From: an uncultured Eubacteriales bacterium
GTDB taxonomy: Bacteria > Bacillota > Clostridia > Monoglobales > Monoglobaceae
Reading direction: 5' to 3'
DNA length: 44,662 bases
NCBI GenBank assembly: GCA_948468535.1
Contig: CAOKIL010000005.1
Location: 1 to 44,662, forward strand
In this document: in pieces, positions 38,099-44,662 of the stretch
How positions within the stretch are numbered: the first letter of the stretch is position 1
Layout: each line of letters starts with the position of its first letter
Translations under genes and position numbers: made by a program
The notes under the pieces: generated by a model
The model's database searches: none
The model's input: only the letters and a program-made list of their open reading frames with translations
Told to the model about the DNA's origin: nothing

Positions 38099-39579
38099 AA
38101 AGGTTAAGAAGAGCAGGAATAAAAAGTTCGGAGCTTAAAATTGAGCCTAATAATATAAAAAATAAAGTAAATGCCGAGCTTAACGCCGACCTCCGAGAAA
38201 GGAAGGTTTATATGAAAAGTAAAATACTAAAAACAACGGTAATAGCCATGGCAATTACAATTTTACTTGCAACTTCGGTTTTCGCTATGTCGCCCGCAGG
38301 TCAGACGGCAATCAACAGTATAATTGCATACTTTTCAAGTGAAAAGGCGGCTGAGATGACAGATGTGACCAAACTTGTCCAATATAACGAAGAAATAGGC
38401 AAAAGCTTTTCTAAAGATGGATATACATTAACTCTTGACAACGTTGCGGCAGATGATAATTTTATTCATGTGTTTTATACCATCAAATCAGACAGCGTGC
38501 CATTTTACGAAGGCGATAGTATAGACGCCGCAATATACAGTGATGCTGTTAATAATCAGATGATTACGGAATGTATGATTAACGGTTCATATGCAGGAAG
38601 GGGGAACCACAACAGTTACGACGGATATTTTGAAGATAACTACACATATAAAGCTGCATCAAAATATAATGTTGCTGTTTCTGATATTCCTGATAACTTC
38701 AAGGTAGAACTTTATGCGGATATTGTATCCAAAGAAGAAAGTGTTAAGAATAACGCAGTGATTAGCAAGCTGTATGATGATAAGTTAAAACAGATTACTG
38801 ATGATGAGCGTGCAAGTGTTTGGTATATATCTGCGGATGTTGATAAGTCAAAAGTTAAGCTTGAAAGTATTACGAAGGAAATCGGTGTAAGGCTTAATTG
38901 GTCAGGTGCAATGATTGAAAAGGCTGTGTTTTCACCATTTGGCAATCAGCTTGTTGTTTCAACAGAAAAAGACACGGCAGATGACGCTATAGCTTGTATA
39001 GACAACTTTGCGTTGTATGATGAAAACGATATTGCACTTGATATACTAAACACCGATTTAACAAGCAGTACAGACGATTCGTCACGGAATTCGCTTGAAT
39101 TTTTAAAGGCGGATAAAAACACAAAACAGCTAAAATTTGTGCCAATAATATATTTGGAACATGGCGATTCAGATGTAACGGAACAGAAAATCGGCACATA
39201 TCCGCTTGAGTATCAGATAAGTGATTATGGTAAGATAGTCGTGACAGATATTCGCATAAGTGACGGAATGATAGAAATTGATTATTATAAAGACGGTTTT
39301 GTAATGTATGACCCGGGTTTTGTTTTAACTGATGAAAACGGTAAAAATGCTGAGCCGGAAGGAAAGCTTGGATGTACTCTTTATAATGATGTGCATTACG
39401 ATACAAATTCATACACCGCACGATATGTTTATGAAGAATATACTAAAGACGGCAGAAAAGTGTCGTTTAGTGAGAAGGTGAGTGCTGATAAGATAAAGGA
39501 AAGCTTCATAAATTTGGGTGTGTACAAAATGGATTATATAAAACTTGATTTTGATAAAGCAGTAACAGTTAATTTTTAG
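38095..39579 (+). CDS. DUF4179 membrane protein, probable anti-sigma factor
   Basis: The 494-residue protein has a basic cytoplasmic N-terminus of about 43 residues, one membrane helix (TTVIAMAITILLATSVFAM) and a large external domain whose start fits the DUF4179 pattern found in clostridial anti-sigma-like proteins. Its 4-bp overlap with the sigma gene supports that job. AAGGAGG (38081-38087) fits ATG 38095; an ATG six bases earlier sits on the ribosome site. A second strong site (AAGGAAGG) precedes an in-frame ATG at 38212, which would give a form lacking the cytoplasmic segment. What the external domain senses is unknown. Confidence 0.75.
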   Translation: MKRLRRAGIKSSELKIEPNNIKNKVNAELNADLRERKVYMKSKILKTTVIAMAITILLATSVFAMSPAGQTAINSIIAYFSSEKAAEMTDVTKLVQYNEEIGKSFSKDGYTLTLDNVAADDNFIHVFYTIKSDSVPFYEGDSIDAAIYSDAVNNQMITECMINGSYAGRGNHNSYDGYFEDNYTYKAASKYNVAVSDIPDNFKVELYADIVSKEESVKNNAVISKLYDDKLKQITDDERASVWYISADVDKSKVKLESITKEIGVRLNWSGAMIEKAVFSPFGNQLVVSTEKDTADDAIACIDNFALYDENDIALDILNTDLTSSTDDSSRNSLEFLKADKNTKQLKFVPIIYLEHGDSDVTEQKIGTYPLEYQISDYGKIVVTDIRISDGMIEIDYYKDGFVMYDPGFVLTDENGKNAEPEGKLGCTLYNDVHYDTNSYTARYVYEEYTKDGRKVSFSEKVSADKIKESFINLGVYKMDYIKLDFDKAVTVNF

Positions 39580-39590
39580 CGGTAAAACAG

Positions 39591-39650
39591 TAACACGGCA
39601 CTTGTTAAGTGCCGTGTTAGCATGTCACTATGGCAGTGATATACTGTTTT
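39591..39650 (+). terminator. Tandem terminator hairpins after the sigma operon
   Basis: TAACACGGCACTT (39591-39603) pairs perfectly with AAGTGCCGTGTTA (39607-39619). Directly after it, GTCACT/AGTGAT (39624-39629 with 39635-39640) forms the second hairpin, which shares an exact 18-nt core with the typA terminator, followed by ACTGTTTTG. Confidence 0.8.
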
Positions 39651-39657
39651 GTATTAT

Positions 39658-41577
39658 TTACTGCGCGTCAATAAGCGCTTTAATTCTTTGCATAAATAGT
39701 GCAACTTCAACACGGGTTGCGTAACCCTTAGGCTTAATTGTACCATCGCCGTAACCGCCCATTAGGTTGTTCTCAACACACGCGGCAACGGCGTCTCTTG
39801 CATAAAAATCTATATCACGCCAATCCCAATAATTATTCAGGGCTTTTGCAGTATTGGGTATAGCGGTCAGAATCTGACGTTCTCTGAGAACCCTGTATGC
39901 CAGTGTTGCCATATCCTGACGCAGCATTTTGCCGTCAGGATTAAACAGGTTGTCGCCTATTCCCCATGCAATTCCGCTTGCGCGTGCTTGTCCGATTTCA
40001 TCATAATAATACTTGTTTTTGTACACGTCTGCAAAGTTTTCGTCAAAAGAAGTGACATTGCCCTGCTTGAATATGCGATACAGCAGAACAGTTGCGTCGG
40101 CACGATTCACGTCAATGTCGGGTCCGAACTCGGTCTCACTGATGCCGTTTACAATACCTGCATCAACAAGCTCTCTGATATACGGCATAGCCCATTGATA
40201 ACTGCCCATATCTGTGAACTTGTCCGCATTGCCCGTGTTTACAGGAGCTTGTGTGGGCTTAGGTTCATCTGTCGGGTCAGGCGGTACGTTATCTGATGGC
40301 TCATCCGTTGGTTCGGGATTAGTGGGCTGCACAGCCGTGCCGCCGCCCAATACGGGCGGTTCGACAGGCGTTGACTGTAGTTCTTTAATCAAATTATATA
40401 GTGATGAGTTATCACGGAACGATGAATATGCAAACATACTGTAACCGCCTATATACGGACTTTGACGGCACATATTCACCTGTGTTGACAGCTCGTTTAA
40501 TCCGTTTTGACCTTTCCATGCCGCCTCTGATCCGGAAGCCGCTTTGTATGCCGCTTCACCGATATAAAGCTTTACGTTTGTAGGTGCACATATGCTTGAC
40601 CACCAATCAATCAGCGTGCTGTAATCCGCCGCGTCATGACCGTTGTGCCAATAAATCTGAGGCATTATATAATCTAAATATTCGCGCTCAACCCACAGCT
40701 TTGTGTCTGCATAAAGACTGTGATAAGAACTGCTACCGCTTGTGTTGCTGCCGCCTGGGGTATTGCTGCTGTTTGCCCAAATACCGCTAGGGCTGACGCC
40801 AAACATACAGTTTGGATTTATCTCTTTGACAGCATCATTTGCACAGGCAATAAGGGTATTGACCATGCTTCGTCTCCACTCCGCCTTGTCAGGATAGCTG
40901 TCCTGATATTTATAATACGCCGCCGAGTCATCAAAACCGCTGCTCGGATAGAAGTAGTCGTCTAAGTGTATACCGTCTACGTCATAGTTTTCGACTATCT
41001 CGCGAATACCGTTTAAGATTATGTCTATCGAGTCCGCTTCGCCAGGATTCAGGTACATCTTTCCGGCGCTGTCGGTCAGAACCAAATCGGGGCGTAAAAC
41101 CGCCGGATTGTTCCATGCAAGTTTGTCGTTATACTGTGTTGAATTGGTAACGCGGTACGGATTAATCCAGGCATGAAGCTGTATGCCGCGTTTGTGTGCC
41201 TCATTTACAGCATAGGCAAGCGGGTCAAAATTGTCGCCCGGTTCTTCGCCTTGCGTTCCGGTTAAGTAGTATGACCATGGATAAACTGACGACTTATAAA
41301 GCGCATCGCCTGAAGGTCTAACCTGAAAGAATATGGTATTAAACCCCATATCCTCACAGTTGTCAAGAATTTCATCAAGCTGAACTCTGAGTTCCCAAGC
41401 ATCGGTTGTGGGGCGTGTCGGATAGTCCTGATTACCGACTGTTGTTACCCAAACTCCGCGCATTTCTGTCTCTGCGGCTGATACACTGTCCTGCTTCGGA
41501 ACATAAAAGAAGTTTATGGCGATAGCCGTACATACCGCGAGGACAATCAGTTTAAAACTGAAGTCAAATTTCTTCAT
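39658..41577 (-). CDS. SLH-anchored glycosyl-hydrolase-like (GHL10/DUF187) surface protein
   Basis: The 639-residue precursor has a signal peptide (about 10-33) and a GHL10 domain (about 37-385). Landmarks are EMRGVWVTTVGNQDYP, GFNTIFFQVRPSGDALYKSS, LHAWINPYRV and GIHLDDYFYP. A Pro/Thr-rich linker (about 395-450) and three SLH domains follow: near 455-505 (KFTDMGSYQWAMPYIRELVD), 515-565 (YDEIGQARASGIAWGI) and 585-635 (RDAVAACVENNLMGGYGDG). SLH domains bind pyruvylated secondary wall polymers and hold the protein on the cell surface. GHL10 proteins are suspected glycosidases acting on wall or host glycans; the substrate is not known. AGGAGG precedes the ATG. Confidence 0.9.
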   Translation of the reverse strand: MKKFDFSFKLIVLAVCTAIAINFFYVPKQDSVSAAETEMRGVWVTTVGNQDYPTRPTTDAWELRVQLDEILDNCEDMGFNTIFFQVRPSGDALYKSSVYPWSYYLTGTQGEEPGDNFDPLAYAVNEAHKRGIQLHAWINPYRVTNSTQYNDKLAWNNPAVLRPDLVLTDSAGKMYLNPGEADSIDIILNGIREIVENYDVDGIHLDDYFYPSSGFDDSAAYYKYQDSYPDKAEWRRSMVNTLIACANDAVKEINPNCMFGVSPSGIWANSSNTPGGSNTSGSSSYHSLYADTKLWVEREYLDYIMPQIYWHNGHDAADYSTLIDWWSSICAPTNVKLYIGEAAYKAASGSEAAWKGQNGLNELSTQVNMCRQSPYIGGYSMFAYSSFRDNSSLYNLIKELQSTPVEPPVLGGGTAVQPTNPEPTDEPSDNVPPDPTDEPKPTQAPVNTGNADKFTDMGSYQWAMPYIRELVDAGIVNGISETEFGPDIDVNRADATVLLYRIFKQGNVTSFDENFADVYKNKYYYDEIGQARASGIAWGIGDNLFNPDGKMLRQDMATLAYRVLRERQILTAIPNTAKALNNYWDWRDIDFYARDAVAACVENNLMGGYGDGTIKPKGYATRVEVALFMQRIKALIDAQ

Positions 41578-41729
41578 TGTGTTTCCTCCTACATAGTTTT
41601 TTCTGCTCGCATCTCAATTATTTGTTTATAACTTCGTATATATAATAATATGAAGTAATTTTGAAATTATATCATAAAAATTGTTAAATGTCAATCTTGC
41701 CTAATTTGATTGGAATTATACATGTGAAT

Positions 41730-41770
41730 CACAAAACAGCGAACCGTAAGACACGGTTCGCTGTTTTGTG
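41730..41770. terminator. Terminator of the cysteine protease gene
   Basis: CACAAAACAGCGAACCGT (41730-41747) pairs with all 18 bases of 41753-41770 around a 5-nt loop. The minus-strand protease gene ends 5 bp away. Confidence 0.9.
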
Positions 41771-41774
41771 ATAA

Positions 41775-44081
41775 TTATTTTAGATTTACTTTTATGGGGT
41801 TTAGGAGATAAGGCGAATAGTTTTCGCTGTTCCATATGAAGATTTTGCAGTATGCCGAATCTATATACGGCGTTCTGTCAATTTGGTATGTTTTAGGAAA
41901 ATTTGAGTTATTATCCTGTTCGTCAATAATCATACCGTTTGTAAACCCTGTTAATATATCATTTTCGTTATAAGATGCAATCCACAACATTGGATTGTCA
42001 GCTGTATCAAGCTGTTCTATAACCAATGACAGTGTTTTTGCACTGCTGTCAACATCATATGTGTGAATAATAAACTTATCCTCTGTCAAAGGAGCCGAAG
42101 TCTCTGTAGGCGAATCGGTCGTGACCGGTGAGGCTGTCGTAGTTTCAGCCGGCTCAGATGACGGTGAAGTTACAGGCGGCACAGTTACATCCGGCGAGGT
42201 TGCCGGAGTAGCTGTCGGTTCAGACGTAGATGTTGGGCTTCCTGTTGGAAGTGATGATATCGAACTTGTATATGCCTTTATGCACCAGTTGAATGGTCTG
42301 GATGCACCATTGTCTGCGGAGGATGAACCCACATCTGCCCATGACGTTATGGTTATATCTGAGGGATCATCTTCAGGATATGAAAATCCTCTCTGATAGT
42401 AGCTGACATTTTCAGTGTTTTCAAAAGCAGATGAAGAATTTTCAACAGCGGAACAGCTTGGTATATAGACAGATTTGTTTGTGTCAGGTGAAGATATCCT
42501 TATTATTATGTCAAAGTCATTTGATACATTCACAGGCTCTGCAAGTTTTATTGTGAAGTAACCCATGTCGTTCAGTGTAACCTTTTTTGTCCTTTGTTTT
42601 GTTTCAGGATCGATTAACTCCGCACATTTATTTGTGAAGTCTTTAGTGTTCAATTCAGCGGGTTCATCTTTTGTTTCTTCTGCATTATCGTTTATATAAA
42701 TTTCGTATGACTGTCCGGACTTTGTGGCATATGTTCCTATTGAAGTCAGGATTTCGGTATTTTCTTTTGTTGTGTATCGGTTTACGATTGTTATATTGTT
42801 ACTGCTGAAGCCTATACCTGCTGTTAAGCCGTGCGTGTCATATGAATATATGTTATCAGTTGTATCATCCGACATAGAATATGCAACCGCATTTACACCA
42901 ATGGTCGGATCCATATACGATATATATTCGTATCCGTGGTTAGCATAGTTTTCACCCCAACTGTTACGAACAATCCATGCACCGTTAACAGGTGTTCCGT
43001 CAGCGGTCACAGGCTGTGTCTTAAAGTTGGTGTATGAGTAATTATCATCCCATCCGACAATGCTTATACCGTGATTGGTCGGGTTTAAATATGAGTAAGT
43101 ACCGTCCGAACGATAGGTACTGATTTTGTTTTGGAAGGTTGAACCGTCGCTTAAAGTTTCCTTAATAGTGTTGCCGTAAATCATATCTTCCCAGCTTATG
43201 CAGTATGCACCTGTTTTTGGGTTGGAATACTGGTTGTCGTGTTCTGTATAAGCATAGTATGATGTTGCAACGGCGCCGTATTTCATTATGTTTGTCTTTA
43301 TTGCATTAATCGAATCATAATTTAGTTTGTAGTCAAGGTTTGTTACCTGTCCGTTTTCTATATCAAAAGTTAGTACTGAACTGCCGTCATAGAGCCCTGT
43401 CAGAAAGTATGCCTTGTCAACGTATCTGTCACGTTTAACGTTGACCAATGATGAGTAGTTGTTTTTGCTGTTTATATATTCTTTATACGTTTGCTCCGAG
43501 AAGTTTGACAGCTTAACAGGACCTGCGCCAATATCACGGGTAAAGTAAGCAAGAGCCATAGTGTAGTTTCCGCCGTCAACCGAATCAAAAGTATATTTTC
43601 TGTAACGCGCATCATTTGTCTTATTCATTGAAGATGACATATGATGCTCAGAGAACAAATCGTCAGAATTTGCAAAGATTATATTTTTATTATTTAAAAC
43701 CGAGGAAAATTCAAGACCTGCGATAGCCGAAAACGCCCAGCAGTCACCATTTATACCTTGATTTCTTATTTCAGGAAAGAAATCGGCTTTATCGGGATGC
43801 GCTTCCAAAGTGTTATACTCAGCAGGGAGGTCGTCAGTCAATGATATTCGGTCAGGAATTTGAAGTTCTATCGGGCTTGGAATAATACCGCTGTATTTCT
43901 GCGGATTGTTTAAGTAATCGTTATACGACTCGCTGTAACCTGTTTGGAAATCAGGTGTGATAATATCGGTTATGATTTTATAGCTATTGACCGCCGATGC
44001 ACTGCCGGGGATTATAAGACCCACAGAGACAAGCAAAGCTGTGATTCTTGCCTTTACATTGCTGAGTTCTGGTATTTTCAT
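41775..44081 (-). CDS. Secreted papain-family (C1A) cysteine protease, Cwp84-like
   Basis: The 768-residue precursor has a signal peptide (about 10-30) and a C1A peptidase domain. The catalytic residues are Cys114 (GINGDCWAFSAIAGLEF), His337 (NPTNHGISIVGWDD) and Asn373 (GAWIVRNSWGENY), with Gln108 for the oxyanion hole. After it comes a lectin-like domain (about 400-600), the arrangement found in C. difficile Cwp84, which matures surface-layer protein. A Pro/Ser/Thr-rich linker (about 605-665) and a C-terminal beta-rich domain follow. No SLH or CWB2 repeats are present, so it is probably released or held by the last domain. The SLH-protein gene downstream would be a natural substrate, though that is inference. 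Confidence 0.88.
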   Translation of the reverse strand: MKIPELSNVKARITALLVSVGLIIPGSASAVNSYKIITDIITPDFQTGYSESYNDYLNNPQKYSGIIPSPIELQIPDRISLTDDLPAEYNTLEAHPDKADFFPEIRNQGINGDCWAFSAIAGLEFSSVLNNKNIIFANSDDLFSEHHMSSSMNKTNDARYRKYTFDSVDGGNYTMALAYFTRDIGAGPVKLSNFSEQTYKEYINSKNNYSSLVNVKRDRYVDKAYFLTGLYDGSSVLTFDIENGQVTNLDYKLNYDSINAIKTNIMKYGAVATSYYAYTEHDNQYSNPKTGAYCISWEDMIYGNTIKETLSDGSTFQNKISTYRSDGTYSYLNPTNHGISIVGWDDNYSYTNFKTQPVTADGTPVNGAWIVRNSWGENYANHGYEYISYMDPTIGVNAVAYSMSDDTTDNIYSYDTHGLTAGIGFSSNNITIVNRYTTKENTEILTSIGTYATKSGQSYEIYINDNAEETKDEPAELNTKDFTNKCAELIDPETKQRTKKVTLNDMGYFTIKLAEPVNVSNDFDIIIRISSPDTNKSVYIPSCSAVENSSSAFENTENVSYYQRGFSYPEDDPSDITITSWADVGSSSADNGASRPFNWCIKAYTSSISSLPTGSPTSTSEPTATPATSPDVTVPPVTSPSSEPAETTTASPVTTDSPTETSAPLTEDKFIIHTYDVDSSAKTLSLVIEQLDTADNPMLWIASYNENDILTGFTNGMIIDEQDNNSNFPKTYQIDRTPYIDSAYCKIFIWNSENYSPYLLNPIKVNLK

Positions 44082-44149
44082 TAAAACAGCCTCCTATAAG
44101 ATGTTGTTTAACAATATGTCTTAAATTATATTAAGCGCAGTATGAAATA

Positions 44150-44177
44150 ATTATATCACGGGAATTGAAAAAGTCAA
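44150..44177 (-). promoter_or_regulatory. Promoter of the cysteine protease gene
   Basis: On the minus strand TTGACT (44177-44172) and TATAAT (44155-44150) are spaced by 16 bp, about 60 nt before the start codon. Confidence 0.7.
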
Positions 44178-44214
44178 CAAAATAAATGAGTTAAAATGTT
44201 TTTAGAAAAATAAA

Positions 44215-44280
44215 AACTGTTTCCCATTATTGACAATTAAACACTCAGACAATAATCAAAGTGAGCGTAAATAAACAGTT
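44215..44280 (-). terminator. Nested inverted repeats after the MGMT-family gene
   Basis: AACTGTTT (44215-44222) with AAACAGTT (44273-44280) encloses ATTATTG/CAATAAT (44226-44232 with 44250-44256). The structure starts 11 bp beyond the gene's stop on the minus strand and ends in TTTTTATTTTT, so it probably terminates the transcript. Confidence 0.5.
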
Positions 44281-44290
44281 CTTAAAATAG

Positions 44291-44608
44291 TTATTCAAGC
44301 GAAGTCCAAATATACTTATCCAAATCAATTCTGCCGTCAGGCTCAAACTCAACGCCGTCAAGTTCGAGCAGCCGCCGATGTTCGTCAGGACCGCCGAAAG
44401 CAAACGCGCCCGAGGTCTCACCGTTGCGGTTCACAACGCGGAAGCACGGTATTTCATCAGGATTGGGGTTGACGTGCAGAGCATATCCGACCACACGGCT
44501 CCAGCGCGGATTTCCCGCAAGTGCCGCAACCTGACCGTATGTTGCGACCTTGCCGGAAGGTATCCGCTTTACAACTTCATAGATTTTTTCAAATGTATTT
44601 TTACACAT
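44291..44608 (-). CDS. Short MGMT-family (alkyltransferase-like) protein with PCFRV motif
   Basis: The 105-residue protein is only the C-terminal DNA-binding domain of O6-alkylguanine-DNA alkyltransferase: IPSGKVATYGQVAALAGNPRWSRVVGYAL with the helix-turn-helix, then DEIPCFRVVNRNGE. The acceptor Cys55 is kept, but the His of the canonical PCHRV is replaced by Phe56. That should remove the Cys-His-Glu relay. It is therefore more likely a damage-recognition protein (ATL-like role) than a full repair enzyme, though weak transfer is possible. ATG 44608 follows AAGGAGA. The N-terminal domain of Ada or Ogt is absent. Confidence 0.85.
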   Translation of the reverse strand: MCKNTFEKIYEVVKRIPSGKVATYGQVAALAGNPRWSRVVGYALHVNPNPDEIPCFRVVNRNGETSGAFAFGGPDEHRRLLELDGVEFEPDGRIDLDKYIWTSLE

Positions 44609-44662
44609 TATCTAATCTCCTTGTATTATATATTTATAGTTAAAATATCTATTTTTATAGAT

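Noticed and set aside
1..44662. tRNA, rRNA, CRISPR array, prophage or replication origin
   Set aside because: No cloverleaf-like clusters ending in CCA, no spaced identical repeats, no phage structural genes and no dnaA-type features were seen by reading both strands.

Overview
The window looks like a chromosomal segment of a low-GC Gram-positive anaerobe of class Clostridia (Bacillota). The grounds are the ylxM-ffh-rpsP-khpA translation cluster, an ANTAR regulator beside glnA, an IreB-family regulator, S-layer-homology surface proteins, a spore-coat-type CotH protein next to a VTC-domain protein, and strong AAGGAGG ribosome sites with frequent TTG and GTG starts. The carbohydrate-binding-type and SLH-anchored secreted proteins suggest a fibre-associated gut species. 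That last step is inference, and no species is claimed. No tRNA, rRNA, CRISPR array, intact prophage or intact insertion sequence was seen.

Layout. 1-2620: the tail of an unknown gene, then a minus-strand EamA transporter and a secreted protein with two carbohydrate-binding-like modules. 2621-5318: a possible attenuator leader, glnA with its own promoter, a pseudo-receiver ANTAR regulator and the remnant of an FtsX-type permease. 5617-8119: promoter, ylxM, ffh, rpsP, khpA, terminator. 8137-10693: a B12-binding radical SAM protein and its DUF2344 partner. 10767-12586: an AT-rich accessory stretch with a tiny Cys-rich protein, an unknown minus-strand gene, a small HTH protein and a RelB/PIN toxin-antitoxin pair with its operator. 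12690-13880: gap. 13997-17312: a VTC/DUF4956/CotH cluster. 17330-20277: rpiB, an NlpC/P60 protein and a D-Ala-D-Ala carboxypeptidase whose promoter carries a WalR-like box. 20420-20912: a strongly structured leader in front of an AbrB-zinc-ribbon regulator. 20945-21575: a HepT/MntA (HEPN-MNT) pair. 21664-25943: the pheS, P-loop kinase, pheT, ireB operon. 26016-26255: a 38-residue membrane protein. 26512-33220: DUF1015, hom, thrB, lysC, an SDR reductase and a methyltransferase. 33225-37425: an M23 peptidase, a 97-bp palindromic element, ispE and typA. 37457-39642: an ECF-type sigma factor with a DUF4179 membrane partner. 39658-44608: an SLH-anchored glycosidase-like protein, a Cwp84-like cysteine protease and a short MGMT-family protein.

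How the genes fit together. Most of the window is housekeeping: nitrogen assimilation, signal recognition, ribosome assembly, glycolysis, Phe-tRNA charging, the aspartate-to-threonine branch, isoprenoid synthesis and cell-wall turnover. lysC contains an in-frame internal start at codon 246 with a perfect ribosome site, which should give a separate beta subunit. The most interesting unexplained signals are regulatory. They are the 86-nt hairpin plus terminator between promoter and AbrB gene (20455-20592), the alternative hairpins ahead of glnA (2868-2917), the 11-bp-phased TGTTAC repeats at the carboxypeptidase promoter (18784-18812), the palindromic element at 34311-34407, and an 18-nt hairpin sequence repeated on both sides of the sigma/anti-sigma pair. 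Two small genes were recovered by reading the sequence directly (10767-10922 and 26016-26132, both minus strand). All functional calls are by motif recognition; no database search was run.
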